This document shows, in pieces, positions 12,001-21,658 of a DNA stretch of 64,000 nt; positions within the stretch are counted from its first letter, which is position 1; every line of letters begins with the position of its first letter. A program made the translations under genes and the position numbers. Origin of the DNA: Symsagittifera roscoffensis (lineage: Eukaryota > Xenacoelomorpha > Acoela > Convolutidae). The notes under the pieces are model-generated. The model saw only the letters and a program-made list of their open reading frames with translations, did no database searches and was not told where the DNA came from. The DNA lies in the NCBI RefSeq assembly GCF_963678635.1, contig NC_087071.1:35333680-35397679 (forward strand), written 5' to 3'.

Positions 12001-12471
12001 ATCTACTTAACAATCTCCCCCCCCCCTACTATGGTACCGACTTAAGAACCTCCACCCCTATACATAAACACAGTCAGTGAAAAAAAAACACTGAGCTTTA
12101 TATTCTGATTGGTCGAAAATCGACCATTTTGATCTACTTAACAATCTCCCCCCCCCCCCTTCTTTGAAAGGGGCGGAGATTATTGAGTAGATCCTTCGCC
12201 CCTCTTAAATTTAACACTGGCACAATTAGACCCTTATTTACCACTCATTTGTTACGGCTCTTTGTGTGTAAGATATTAAGGGCGAACTGTGCCACTAAAT
12301 TTCAGAGGGGGCAAAATGTGTGTAGATCATTTCTAATATATACCTTCCACCGAGTGTCTCTTCGTCTACAAGAGTCGGGACGACACGAGGACAGTAGCCG
12401 AATGTTACATTACACCCTGATTGGTCTGCGAAAAGACTTAATAAAGTTAAAAAAAACAGTCGATTACTCAT
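2839..12471 (-). CDS. Lipocalin (apolipoprotein D-like), four coding exons
   Basis: The coding exons on the minus strand are 12471-12344, 10502-10411, 8264-8159 and 3001-2839, i.e. 128+92+106+163 = 489 nt, or 162 residues plus stop. Every intron begins GT and ends AG on the minus strand and every junction keeps frame. Residues 1-17 form a hydrophobic signal peptide, so the product should be secreted. The lipocalin GxW motif appears as GGRWFEI (residues 41-47), made by joining exons 1 and 2. The C-terminal part carries FHVLHLDEESCLLYYC and FAWILARN, as in apolipoprotein D, where this strand and the conserved Arg close the barrel. There are five cysteines (20, 27, 61, 122, 127). Lipocalins bind small hydrophobic ligands; the ligand here is unknown. 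The length is at the short end for the family. The introns (1841, 2146 and 5157 bp) carry mobile DNA. The start was chosen because the upstream in-frame Met would bury the signal peptide. Confidence 0.9.
3110..3575. repeat. Direct repeat, copy 1 (lipocalin intron 3)
   Basis: This segment is repeated in the same orientation at about 7500-7880. Shared landmarks are GAAATGAGGGGAAGGGGAGG, then TTTCAGATAGAGAATGT and GCCGGTACCTGCCGGTATTT. The pair brackets the degraded gypsy element and could be its eroded LTRs, but I could not define TG...CA ends. Confidence 0.65.
3576..4400. other. Intron 3 sequence, probably eroded 3' end of the gypsy remnant
   Basis: A plus-strand open frame of 169 codons at 4012-4521 is hydrophobic and looks like the antisense of a charged minus-strand segment (Arg/Glu-rich, about 4033-4221). 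It most likely belongs to the tail after the integrase of the degraded element. No family is recognised. Confidence 0.3.
4930..5090 (-). pseudogene. Integrase core fragment of degraded gypsy
   Basis: The minus strand reads HGVPRRAHIDRGTNFMS, then, past an in-frame TAA near 4965, GCIERFIGSLKT. These are the second catalytic Asp and the Glu region of a D,D-35-E integrase. The in-frame stop makes it non-functional. Confidence 0.7.
5262..5747 (-). pseudogene. Reverse transcriptase fragment of degraded gypsy
   Basis: The segment GRRVHIALLDRVDGKI followed by GHIEKLEECSDKFFV is typical of the start of Ty3/gypsy reverse transcriptase. FSTMDLTY, near residue 90, matches the first catalytic Asp motif (S-x-x-D-L). 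The remainder is scrambled by frameshifts and no YxDD box is visible in this frame. Confidence 0.75.
6149..6379 (-). pseudogene. Aspartic protease fragment of degraded gypsy
   Basis: The frame ends with VWIDTG, the retroviral-type protease active-site signature D-T-G, and then meets a stop. The downstream piece at 6052-5792 (RIRFIGGSPLGL...) appears to be the rest of the protease-to-RT linker in another frame. The reading frame is lost. Confidence 0.55.
6632..6940 (-). pseudogene. Gag-like fragment of degraded gypsy
   Basis: The frame contains FLEQF, then VCDFGTLEVRILRDVFIV, a pattern typical of Ty3/gypsy Gag capsid (C-x-F-G ... RD-x-F-I-V). It is followed downstream on the same strand by a knuckle piece CPAKGVTCNYC at 6476-6444. 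It is broken by stops before and after. Confidence 0.65.
6941..7499. other. Intron 3, no gene; short partial repeat
   Basis: No coding feature is seen. At about 7330-7445 there is a diverged third partial copy of the 3.1/7.5-kb repeat (TTTCAGATAGAAAT..., GAGTGAGAATTAGAGGTCA). Confidence 0.4.
7500..7880. repeat. Direct repeat, copy 2 (lipocalin intron 3)
   Basis: Same orientation and content as the repeat at about 3110-3575, including CACACCTAGGATGACAGAC and GCCATTGGCCGGTACC. Together the two copies flank the degraded gypsy element. They differ by roughly a tenth of their bases, by eye. Confidence 0.65.
8159..8264 (-). CDS. Lipocalin exon 3: middle strands
   Basis: The acceptor is CCATCATCTGCAG and the donor is GAAGACAG followed by GTACGC. 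The exon encodes RSTVINGLQIPSL and GAFVVEYPGDKVPYED, matching the lipocalin pattern of a strand with I-G, then a strand rich in V/F before the second half of the barrel. The phase fits both neighbours. The sequence is more GC-rich than the surrounding intron. Confidence 0.85.
8416..8705. repeat. Short direct repeats in lipocalin intron 2
   Basis: The stretch GACCTCAAACTTTTTGATGG... TTTTTGGTTGCGTTTGA (from 8416) recurs from about 8633. Between them, GACCTCAAA(T/A)GTCCTTTT units occur in tandem at 8580-8640. Non-coding. Confidence 0.6.
8706..9540. other. Lipocalin intron 2, nothing recognised
   Basis: AT-rich intronic DNA. A 93-codon plus-strand frame at 9027-9308 resembles no family and is taken as chance. 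Confidence 0.4.
9560..9930 (+). repeat. R1 dispersed repeat, degenerate pieces
   Basis: 9567-9600 has the R1 right-end motif TTGGAACATTCAGGGCTTTG. 9660-9930 has the R1 left part, including ACTTTTTAACTAGC and GCCATTTTGGCTAATTTGG. The right-end piece comes before the left part, so this is a permuted or doubled, diverged copy. Better copies are at 40498-41002 and 47731-48267. Confidence 0.55.
10411..10502 (-). CDS. Lipocalin exon 2: GxW strand
   Basis: The acceptor is TTTTTTTCAG, then the exon starts G-TGG-TTT-GAG (WFEIEVANM...). The donor is GGATTTG followed by GTAAGTC, a strong consensus. The exon encodes 30 full codons with one Cys (MTC). The single leftover G joins TT of exon 3 to make Val. 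This matches the first strand of apolipoprotein D-type lipocalins (WYEIE...). Confidence 0.88.
10706..10814. repeat. Inverted repeat, 39-bp arms
   Basis: The left arm 10706-10744 and right arm 10776-10814 are reverse complements at about 34 of 39 positions (GCGAAAAGTAGACACATCG against the complement of CGATGTGGCTACTTTTTGC), with a 31-bp loop. It lies in lipocalin intron 1 directly beside a hAT-like element and may be a miniature foldback element. Confidence 0.75.
10845..11255 (+). mobile_element. hAT-like non-autonomous element, 5'-truncated copy
   Basis: Closely related to the complete copy at 30443-30813. It shares CGACCCAAAGGGTCCCCCCT, AAAGGCGCCTTCGGCGCCAA and the right terminus CCTAGATCTGCCCCTG. 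The left terminus is missing. The long open frames on both strands come from this repeat and are not genes. Confidence 0.75.
11256..11990. other. Lipocalin intron 1, nothing certain
   Basis: A pair of short inverted motifs, ATAAACCAGCCGA near 11643 and TCGGCTGGTTTAT near 11758, lies here, together with an isolated minus-strand GTAAGT near 11750. No exon of the lipocalin is needed here, since exon 1 and exon 2 join in phase. Otherwise AT-rich. Confidence 0.35.
11999..12194. mobile_element. MITE-B copy 1 (hAT-like, 8-bp TSD)
   Basis: The left terminus is GGATCTACTTAACAATC followed by C-rich DNA; the right terminus is G-rich DNA followed by GATTATTGAGTAGATCC. The flanks are TTCGCCCT (11991-11998) and TTCGCCCC (12195-12202), an 8-bp target duplication with one mismatch. 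The second copy at 57231-57411 has its own 8-bp duplication. An 8-bp TSD is the hAT signature; there is no transposase, so it is non-autonomous. Confidence 0.8.
12344..12471 (-). CDS. Lipocalin exon 1: signal peptide and first Cys
   Basis: This exon encodes MSNRLFFLTLLSLFADQ as the signal peptide, then a segment with YCP and ending in TLGG. The donor is GGAAG followed by GTATAT (intron starts at 12343). It ends with two bases of a codon (AG) that join the first G of exon 2 to make Arg of GGRW. A TATA-like CATAAAAG lies at about 12492-12499, only about 28 bp before the ATG, so it cannot easily serve a normal leader. A non-coding upstream exon is possible but was not found. Confidence 0.85.
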
Positions 12472-12529
12472 TGATTTGGAAGTGTATGCTGCTTTTATGA
12501 CAATATGATTGAATTCGATACTGTAATTG

Positions 12530-12604
12530 TTGAAGTTCATGAAATTTGTTATATTGTAAAGTTGAAGTTCATGAAATTTGTTATATTGTAAAGTTGAAGT
12601 TCAT
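12530..12604. repeat. 32-bp tandem repeat upstream of lipocalin start
   Basis: TGAAGTTCATGAAATTTG... repeats with a 32-bp period starting at 12531, 12563 and 12595 (the last is partial). It lies 60-130 bp upstream of the lipocalin ATG, so it falls in the promoter or leader region. Confidence 0.85.
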
Positions 12605-12751
12605 GTAAATGTTGATATTACGAAATTGGTATTTGTTTTGAAATTCGACATTTTTCCAAAATAAATTTTAATAAAAATCAATAAAACTTATGCCAAATTC
12701 TGGCCGTTTATATTTCTTCTATTCTCAGTCTTTCATTATATATTTTCACCA

Positions 12752-13025
12752 GCGGTTTTCACCCCCTGCCGACCCAAAAATTACTTGAGATATCCATTTT
12801 TGGTGACGGACCCTAAAATTTTTCTAAAGGGGCCTTGGCGCCAATATATACTAATTTTGAGGGGGTAGCGCGCTCTGAGAAAACGCAATTTTTTGGTCAA
12901 AATTTTCAAAAATTGCCTAAAAACGTTTTTTTGGCCTGGTTTTTCAAAGTTTTGCAGCGGCGCAGAAAATTTTTTGTCAAAATTGGGGCTTTATAGTGAT
13001 TTAGGAGAGCTCAGAAAATGCTTTA
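12752..13025 (+). mobile_element. hAT-like element, truncated copy
   Basis: Shares CACCCCCTGCCGACCCAAAA, GGCGCCAATATATACTAATT and TTAGGAGAGCTC with the 30443 copy, but both termini are lost. At about 13303-13318 an isolated CAGAGGCGGACCTAG resembles the terminus of the same family. Confidence 0.65.
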
Positions 13026-15175
13026 TTCTAAAGCGCTTTGAAATCAATTGTTTTCTCAACGTTTTTGAATGTAAACATCGATTATAATAGAATATTTCGA
13101 CTCAAATATGGAAATCTTTGTACGGGTTGTAACTCAACCTACCCAAAAAGAATGTTTGCTTGACAAATGTTTGTCTTGATTGTTTTTTCCACAAGTGCTT
13201 TTAAAATTTGGGGTTTTTCCAATTATTTTTGATAGGTTTTTGGCTGTGTTGTGATATACAAAAATCTGTAATTCGATCAATCCGAAGTCAACCGTTTTGC
13301 CCAGAGGCGGACCTAGAATTAATCGAATAAAGTAAATGCTAGTAATTATCATCAACTGAACAGAGCTAATTTATCATCAAGAGGAAAAAAATAACCATTT
13401 CAATCGTTTTTCTGCATTAACTTACCATAAAAAGTAAAATTAAGAAACTCGAATACTAATAAAATTTAGGAAGAGTTGAAACGACAAAAAAAAACATAAC
13501 AACCAGTCTTCTCATTGTTACCTGGTTAAGCTGGGGAAAAATTTGAAAGCGTTACTTGTTGCAAGATGTTAAGAAAAGTTAAGAGATACACACGATCAAT
13601 CAAAAAGAAATTGAGAAAGATCGAGACTCAGAAAACGAACAAAAGCGCCAGCAAAGAAGAAGAAAACGAAGTTTAACATTTCAGACTATTCCTTCTGGCG
13701 CTAAGCGACCTCTGGGAGATGTATAAGTAACTTTAACATCGGCTCTAAAACTATCCGTATCAAAGCCACTTCTGATTCAAAACTCATTCAAACTCATTTT
13801 CGGCGCAATTGAGACGTTACTGTATCGCAAAAAATTTTATATTGCTTTAAAAAGCCAATTTAGTCCTCATTTTGGAGTCTTTTCCTTTCTCTGACGAGGT
13901 AGCGGTGTTTGAGAGTTGATCCATGTTTCAAAAATTTTCCAAACACTAACCCCTTATGGAATTAACGGAGCTTGTTTTTAACGGTGATCGCTTATTCAGA
14001 GATTTTTATTTGGGGTTGCTGACCAATTTAAGCAAGAATGGGCAAAATTTGGTATTGGCATAAAATCGTTAATTTTTATTATATTCAATATCTTTGAACC
14101 ACATTTAGATTGGCTCCGAATGGAGCGACCATAAAAGCACACTGTTCCTGTCCATGAGTCGATGACTATAGAATCTAATTTTCACCTCTTACCGTGTGGC
14201 AGTTCAACGACAGTTAGAGAGTCAGTCATTTTATTGTTCGGCGTTTTTATTGCAACGTTTCGAATCATCATGTGGCTTGCTTGATTACTTAGTCTGATTA
14301 AGTTACACTTACAGAAACGTTTTGTGACTTTCGACAGGCAAAAAACTACGAAACTTTTTTGAGTAATTTTGGAAAAAAAAATTTAATTGAAGGCATCAAG
14401 CAAAACCAATCTGTTTTGGTAAAATTAAAAGAATTGTTAGTCTTCTCCATGAAAAAATTGACCACCAGTTTCTGGTTTTCCGATCAAGTCCACAAATCCA
14501 TGCTTTTTCCGGAAAAATTCTGTTTGTTTAAACCAAGTGTACGTAAAAAAAATGTCCAGGGTTGTTTAATGGAACCTCATGCATTCAGTTTTTCAAACTA
14601 ATTGTATGGTACTTCCGGAAAAGCTATTCTACAGACACTGAATCTCAACTTGGTGATCGCGTGAAATTTGCAAAAAGACATAAAATTACCTTATAAGGAT
14701 CAGTGTTTTGATCTCAGCGCTGTAGTCTGTTAGCCTTAAAAAATCTCATGGATTTTTGCTTAACTTTAGCAACCTTGTGACGTAGTAACTCTCACACTGC
14801 CTCAGACAACAATTTTCCGGATTCATAAAAAATTATGGATTCAAAAAAGGGATTGAAAAACATTATCTAAGTTTTGCGCGGCTCTATCATTGTGAAAAGT
14901 ACCAAGGTCTATGTCAAGACGAAGCAGGTGATACAATTTTGAGAGGATCGAAGTTCCTGTTCCCCAAATCTGCTCTTAAAATTACAACCTTTGAGAAAAA
15001 GTAAGCGGCTGTAAAGAGTGTTGAAGTGCCTAAATCTCCGCCCCTCAATCAAAAAAAGGTCACTTGTTGTGAGCCCACTTTGATCCGTGGTCTTTCCATC
15101 AGTCACTAAGAAATCAGAAAGCCGGTAAAAGCTATCCAGTCCGGAAATTTCAGCGAACATTAGCGTGTATCTCTA
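13026..15175. other. Spacer without recognised gene
   Basis: AT-rich. Short frames (for example minus strand 14909-15160) have no family match. A minus-strand frame near 13515 begins like a signal peptide (MRRLVVMFFFVVSTL) but stops after about 19 codons. There is no evidence it is used. Confidence 0.35.
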
Positions 15176-15177
15176 AA

Positions 15178-15258
15178 CCAGAGCATAACAGCAACTCTCC
15201 GTGATGAGCAACGCAGCTTATAAGTTGTTTCTTTCCTTCGTGGTTATTTGGTCATAAT
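15178..15258. repeat. Short dispersed motif, copy 1
   Basis: CAGAGCATAACAGC, then CCGTGATGAGC, then TTCCTTCGTGG. The same order of motifs occurs at 22634-22715, where the first motif is CAGGGGCACAACAGC. The CAGGGGC start suggests a hAT-type terminus. No target duplication was identified. Confidence 0.5.
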
Positions 15259-15259
15259 A

Positions 15260-16085
15260 AGAGTCAAAATACGAATAGCTTTTCTTTATCAATGCTGTCC
15301 AAACTAAGTTCAACAGCCTGCTTCTCGAAAACTCCACTCTACGAAAAGAGGAGGCTTTGTGAACTCTGTTTTTGCTTGTAAGGGCAAACAAGTACTGAAG
15401 TGTCACAAACTTCTGGTTTGGCTCAAATGCTGCCAAACGAAAACGACTCAAATGCTGCGAAAAAAATTTAGTCACTCATTTTATAAGTGAGAATGTTTTT
15501 TTTGAACCAAACTGCAGTCAACAAAAAGTACCATTCGGATAGAGTTTTGTTTTTAGCAACTTATTTACATATTTTAGAAGTGAAAACCTTTTCACAGACA
15601 AAAGGTTATTTTCTAATGAGGTTTGAACCATCAGAAAAGCCTAAACCATTTTTCAAGATCTTCGATTAGTTCTTTTAATTTCATTCAATCGTCCAAATGT
15701 CTGCAACATTTTGTAGCATTAAAATACGCGCAGATTGATTATATCACAACATTACGCGGCCAAACTGTGCAATTTGTGAATTGTAAGCGGATTCCGCAAT
15801 AAGGACGCTCCCTTTGTTCTTCTTTTGTTCTGTCATTCCCTTTGATTGTTCAGACAAACATTTATCCTAATTAAAGATTTGTCTATGGAATCCAGGAGCA
15901 TACAGACACAAAATTGTGCGCCTATCCAGTGCACAATTTTTCCCATTAGTGAAATTTTCTCGATTTAGCAGACAATCACAAGAAATAAGAATCTTTGTGA
16001 TTAGCTTTTACGTCAAAAGGAATGCCCAACCAAACCTTGAGCACAGGCATTCAGCTCAAAAAGAAAAAATGAATATGATCACCCG
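15260..16085. other. Spacer without recognised gene
   Basis: No coding sequence, RNA or clear repeat was seen. The phrase CCTATCCAGTGCACA near 15921 recurs near 59367, beside the foldback element. Confidence 0.35.
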
Positions 16086-16089
16086 CATT

Positions 16090-16945
16090 GGAGTTCCATG
16101 AATGAAAATCGATTATAACTGAGTTTCCTTGTCAGTGTCCACAAAAGTGAAAACAAATCGATTATAAACTTTTGTTGACACTGACAATGAAACTAAATTA
16201 TAATCGATATTTTTTCCACTTTACTGAGATGAGATGCGAACTTCAACCCACATGAAGTCTTTTCTATGTTTTAAACTAACGTTGGTTAATTTAATTTTTT
16301 TCTTTTTTCTGCCTAGCTTTGATATTTTTGTTACTTTTTCATGTTACTCAAAAACTGAATTTTGTTCCTTTCAACAATTTTGTTAAGTTATTAGCAACTT
16401 TGGGGGGGGGGGTAAAATTGGAGGTGCCCTGATCCCCCTTCCATTACCCCCCCCCCACTGTTTGCCCATTTACAACAACCCCGGGTGGTGGGTGTTCAGT
16501 GGGAGAGGGGGGTGGGGGTTCAGGTGGTGGGGGGTTGTTCAGGTTGGGGAAGAGGGGTTGTTCAGGTTGGGGGATTCAGTGGGGGGCTGTGGGTTCAGGA
16601 GAGGGCTTCACAGAAACTTCTTGCAATTTGAGTTTAGTTTTAGAAATGTTTTAGGCCGCACATTTGCTTTGCACTGTTTCAGCATGACTCACTTGATAAA
16701 TGCAGAAATTCGCGAAACAAAAATAAAGTGGAAAAAAATCTATTTGAATGTGATTCACGACTTTTTATAAAATCCATTATAATGGATTCCGAAAATTTTA
16801 TAAGGCATTTCGTTTTGGCAAGAAAATGGATTTAAATCCATTTTCAGTCCAATTTTGTCTGAATGTAACATGGGAATCGATTTTTTTTTAAATATTTAAG
16901 ACCACGAAAATTCATTATAATCGATTTGTTTTCTCTTTTCTTAAA
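16090..16945. mobile_element. Element E copy 1: palindromic ends and G-rich core
   Basis: It starts with AATCGATTATAACTGAGTTT and an inverted pair (TTGTCAGTGTCCACAAAAGT near 16130 against ACTTTTGTTGACACTGACAA near 16168). The core at 16400-16610 is C-rich then strongly G-rich with repeated GTTCAGG(T)GGGG. It ends with CATTATAATCGATT and TGCGGG near 16945. The same head, core type and tail occur at about 54176-55300. No transposase ORF is present; the Gly/Trp-rich frame at 16462-16770 is an artefact of the G-rich core. Confidence 0.6.
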
Positions 16946-18433
16946 TGCGGGCATCAACAGCTGAAAAAACTATTATCTTTTAATGTCGTGTGAAGCGTCA
17001 AAATTGCAATAAATTTTTTTCAAGATCTTAATCAGTTCTGAATTTAAGCAGTACTTCACGTGAAATTCTCCAACTTCCACGAGCTTTTGTATCATTAAAC
17101 TCTGCTCAGATAAATAAAACTTTATCCTTTTTCAACAAAAATAAACTCCGACCGTGGACCTTCTAGATGGCGATTAGGTCAATTGGAATGCCTGATCAAA
17201 TCTTGAGCACGGTCAATCAGCTTAAAATGGAAAAAAAATCAACCAAAAAACTCAAACCCGCGTTGACCTTCACAAAAAGTTATTATAAAACGAACTCAAT
17301 AATGGAGTCTGCAGCAAAATGTATATCATACAATTTCCATTTGTAAAAATTTGTACCGTAAAAATATTTACTTCAAGCTGAATTTCTGAAATTCATTAGA
17401 CTTTTAGCGTAATTATGAATTCATACAACTTTTTGTTGTAAGAAATTGTGATATTTGATACTTTTTTGATACTTTGATAATCCATACTTTGTGATAATTG
17501 ATACCTTATCACAGTGTGCAGTTTTATGCATTTTTTTTTTTTTCATTTCTGTAGTTCGATTGACAAAAAAAAAACATAAAACTTGGAAAAAAATTGCTTA
17601 ATTGCTTAGATAGATTCCACATCTGTCACCGTATGTTTTATATATGGTGTATCCATTCCAATTGTTTCCAATTTAAAATTGTTCTTAAAATGAAATATTT
17701 TGTTTTCAATTTTTAACTTAAAAAAAAATTTGTATTAAAAACAAGCTTTGACTCAATCGAATCGCAAATTTTTGACAGTTTGCTTACAGATTTTCTTGAT
17801 CAAGCTCCTACGGTCCAATAGCAGTAACCAGTTGATATGCAGGTAGCAAAAAACGCTTTGACTACACTAATGAAGATATATTTCAGAAAAATTGTTAATT
17901 TAAAGATTTGAGCGGGGCGTCAATTTGACATTTGCACACAGTCAAAAACCAGAATAATTATATCATTAATGATCGAGTTGATTCATACTACCAATATTGC
18001 CTATTCAAATTTGTTTTTTGACAGTAAACTCATCTCTGTGGAATAACCTGATCCCTGTGATACTAGGCTTGATACATGATGTACCTGTTTCAAATTTCCT
18101 CCAGCAAAACATGACAAAAAAATTCTTCATAGGTAAAAAATTGCAAAAGCATATTTCTCCGCGAGTTTGTTCCTTAAAAAAATTATTCGATTTGTTGCTG
18201 AAATTTATACTCATCAAATGAGCTACTCGTGCTTTCAACAAGTTTTGTTTTGTTCCTGAGTTGTGCATGGCAACAAAGGGATGCTTTTTAACAGTCAATT
18301 AATTTTTAATAAACAAAAATTTGAAGTTTTCAGAAAAACTGTTTGTCTTTAGTTTTTGCATTGAATCTTCTAACAGACAAAGTTTGTAATTGGCAAACAA
18401 GTTCTCAAAAAAGTATGTCAAAATTCGGGCAGT
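16946..18433. other. Spacer downstream of secreted gene 1
   Basis: No gene was recognised. The sequence is AT-rich with scattered poly-A and poly-T runs. Two facing short frames at 17997-18298 have no family features. Confidence 0.35.
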
Positions 18434-19225
18434 CTATTTATTTCTGGAAAAATAGTCTCGCCATTTGCTTAATCGGGATCTCCTTCCACATATCCATGGT
18501 TGATCTTTACATAATACGTTTGTTTTAAACCAGTCAAAAGTTAAAAACTCGTCAGGGTTCTCGTATGGAATATCAGGTGTATAAGTTTGACCAACTTTCA
18601 AACGATAAGGTACGTATGGTAGCCCTAACACAGTACCTCTTCTGTGGTGAACTTTTTTCAATTTGCCTTCGCCAAATCCTAACTTGGTAATAATATGCAC
18701 ACATGAATCATGTTTGTAATAAGACCAAATAAGATTCAATGATTTGTTTTCGCTTCGATAATCAGTTAGTTTTGATAAATACTCTTTTGGTGTGAGATTC
18801 GACCTCAAAAATCCTTGATTATAGTAGCTTTCGTACTGATGTGAGCAACAGCTTCCTTTCTTGGGATAAAAGTTGTGCATTCTGTAAATGGGTTTAAATA
18901 GTTTGTCTGATTGGTCCTGGACATAACTGTTTAGTTTTCGCAATTTAATAACAGCTTTGTCACTCCAACTGAAAACACCGTAGTCATTACGTAGCTCCAC
19001 TCCGGTACCAATTATGTCCTTGTCAGTAGAGAAATGGGATAGACAATAGAAATTGCTCTGACGTTTGCAATCTAGCCAAAAATCGTTGTCATATGTTTTC
19101 ACGGGAATAATAAAGGTCAGAGAACTCCACTTTGCATCTCCAAGTGGATATACTATGGTATCGTTTTGGTAGGTAGGTTGCAGCCAAAAAAGCAATTGAA
19201 GAAAAATGAAAAACATTTTACACAT
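18434..19225 (-). CDS. Secreted Cys-containing protein of unknown family, member 1
   Basis: A 263-codon intronless frame with a true ATG. Residues 1-21 are a hydrophobic signal peptide; the mature protein should begin at DTIVYPLG (residue 22), the same residue number as in the paralogue at 28717. Conserved landmarks in order are FYCLS, a Cys-Cys pair (GSCC), PKEYLSKLT, LIWSYY, HIITKLGFGEGKL, TPDIPYENP and FDWFKTNVLCKDQPWICG. The mature part has seven cysteines at positions shared with the paralogue, suggesting an extracellular disulphide-bonded fold. I recognise no known domain and assign no function. The C-terminus extends about 15 residues past WIC. Conservation of spacing and cysteines, with frequent substitutions elsewhere, argues for a selected gene family. 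Confidence 0.8.
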   Translation of the reverse strand: MCKMFFIFLQLLFWLQPTYQNDTIVYPLGDAKWSSLTFIIPVKTYDNDFWLDCKRQSNFYCLSHFSTDKDIIGTGVELRNDYGVFSWSDKAVIKLRKLNSYVQDQSDKLFKPIYRMHNFYPKKGSCCSHQYESYYNQGFLRSNLTPKEYLSKLTDYRSENKSLNLIWSYYKHDSCVHIITKLGFGEGKLKKVHHRRGTVLGLPYVPYRLKVGQTYTPDIPYENPDEFLTFDWFKTNVLCKDQPWICGRRSRLSKWRDYFSRNK

Positions 19226-20554
19226 GACGCCTTACGTTGAGGTTACAAGCTAATACTCACTTTAAACATTTACAGATAACTATTAATGAATTGTAGCACC
19301 AGCCGATTTTACTAAATTAACTTTGTAACAAGAAATAATGTTTGCACCAGTTTATGGTGATCTTTGTTTCTTTTAAGGAAAGAAAATTTCAATCTGAGGT
19401 TAAAGAAACAAAGATCATTGTATTGTAAATTTCACCTGGCATAGCAATTTTTCATGAAAAACTATTCTTACTAAAAGATAAATCGTTTAAAAAAAACCTT
19501 TTTCTTTGCTAGTAAGCTTTCAAATTAAGTGTTTATAGAGGTGTTTTGTATCATTCTTACCTTATAAAATGGTCAAGCAAGTTGGCTGAAAAAAAATCAA
19601 ATTTTATGACACACTACAAAACTTGAATTCACGTGCAAATAGTACATTGCGTTGTTGCTTTTTCAGCATTATAAAAAAAAATAAACAGTACTCTAAAGTT
19701 CACCGATTCAAATCAAACTTTTTTAAAATCATGTACGATCATCATCAATGGTCACATTGATAAATTTGCTAAGAATCCTGCTCTCATTCAAAAAAATAAG
19801 CAGTTTGACTCCCAGCGTACATGGTCAAGCAAACTCAGAGCCAGAAAAAAAGTTGAAACAACATACTCAAGTCCAGAAAAAGTGCCTAGTCTGCCCAGGA
19901 AATCTATATTTCCGATGTAGCAAGATTTAAATTTTTTTGTTAATTTTTTGTTTTTACCCTAATTTTTTTTTTAAATTCCACTACTACTTTTTTTGATAAC
20001 TCGGATTTATAACAGCCGGAAACGTTTAACTAATTATCTCATTATTTTTGTAAAGGACGTAGACAATACTAAAGCATTTTTACTCTTTTAGCAAACATGC
20101 AAGAATTTTTTTGGTTTTATCTTGTTACTGTAGAAGTTGTGATATTTTCCAAAACAGTAACGATTATCTACCTTAAACAATCAGATCGTTTTTCTATACC
20201 ATGTAAATTTCTTTTTCAATTAAAATCCTACAACTAGCTACGTTTTTGCAACCAGAACAAGGCCATTTTTTTGGTATTTTGCGTTTAATTTTCCCTTGCT
20301 TAACTTGATGGGTTAAAGATCACCAATGTATGAGTAATTAATTTTGCAGAAACTCGGGTTACGAAATTTATCCTCCACAGCACAAAATTTTTTTTTTCTT
20401 TTTGAGTTGGTTGGTACCCGTTTTTTTAAGTTAGGTCTGATGATAAAAACGCACTAGCAATTTGCTTCACATGGCACGTGTTTCTCCAATAACACTCCAT
20501 TAAAAAGATCAAGCTCATAGATGGTTCTATCCTAACATTCATTCTTCATACAAA
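19226..20554. other. Upstream flank of secreted gene 1
   Basis: Should hold the promoter of the minus-strand gene, but no convincing TATA box was identified. GTGAGT and GTAAGG motifs on the minus strand just upstream of the ATG could hint at a leader intron but are unsupported. No other gene is seen. Confidence 0.35.
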
Positions 20555-21658
20555 CTGACAAAGACGCATCACGCGGACATGTACTAGTCTGTCAAAATCT
20601 CATAATAAAATTAATTCGAAAAGGAAACAGCCCATGCCGACAAAAATTCCAGAGTTAAAAATAAAGAAGCAAAAATTAGACAATTATTTATCAAATGAAT
20701 GCATTATAATCTCACATTATGCTATAATTACAATTGAAAACCTGTGTGCAGATCTAAATAACCCAGCCCCACCACATAAAATTCAATTAGATGGTATAAA
20801 CTTAATTTTTTCACAAGTTTTCGCGGAATATTTCAAAAATATACAACATCAAAACTCACAAATGATTTTCTCGCACTAATTTATAGTTATATCTCCATTC
20901 TAGATACAGACGATTCTCTTTTTAAAACACCACCCCAAAATCATGACATGGAGCAATATCAAAAGAAATCAATCTATTTTTACAATTTTGAAAGCAATTC
21001 GCAAAAATAGAACCTTCACAAACTGTAAAATCTATCTACAAAATATTAGCATTTGTAATAGATTATTTTCAACATGATATAGACGTTGTAGAACAATCCA
21101 GAAAAATTAAGAGTAATCTCATTCACAGCGGATACAACACCAGTAAACTGCAATACGATAGAACAACTTACAATAATCCAAAATCAATATTCATGCATTT
21201 ACGAGAAAATTTGAATGGATAAGACTAAATCAACAATTTTTTCAGAAAACTATCGCGTTTTACCAATGAAGAAATACTTACCACAATACCATTAACAACA
21301 CAACAAAGTTTCTCACCAATACTTCAAAAATTTATCAAAAAATAGAAACAGCGTTCCGGTTCCAAAAAAAAATGCAATCAACAGCTAAACCAACTGTTTT
21401 CTATAAATACCCACAAATGGATTACCAACAACACAGACCGATAACTAAAAAACGTTTTTTTGGAAGAAAACAAAGTAAACAGGGAAACTATTTTTGCACG
21501 GCAGAAATTTGATTTTTTTTGCAAACAACAAAATCAGTCATCCTATAGCAAACTCAATTCAAACAAAACAATCACAATTTCTCGAACATAATTATAATCA
21601 ATATCCACCTAAACCTACAGTTCCACAGTCAGAACAAACAGCATCTTTTGTTTATTGA
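20555..21658 (+). pseudogene. Broken copy of the unknown ORF family seen at 63219
   Basis: Readable in shifting frames. Matches to the 63219 protein include CQNL, KIKKQKLDNYL (against KIKRQIIDHYL), FSQVFAEYFKNIQHQNSQ (against FSKVFSEYIKSIQYHNSQ), LIYSYISIL and KILAFVIDYFQHDID (against KILAWFIIDYFTHNID). An ORF piece at 20634-20879 is intact. A frameshift near 20865 and several stops break the rest. The 3' part reads KKRFFGRKQSKQGNYFC and a Gln/Pro-rich end with TGA near 21658. This gives an idea of the full length (at least 340 codons) of the family. Confidence 0.75.

Noticed and set aside
16462-16770. Gly/Trp-rich ORF
   Set aside because: Produced by the G-rich core of Element E.
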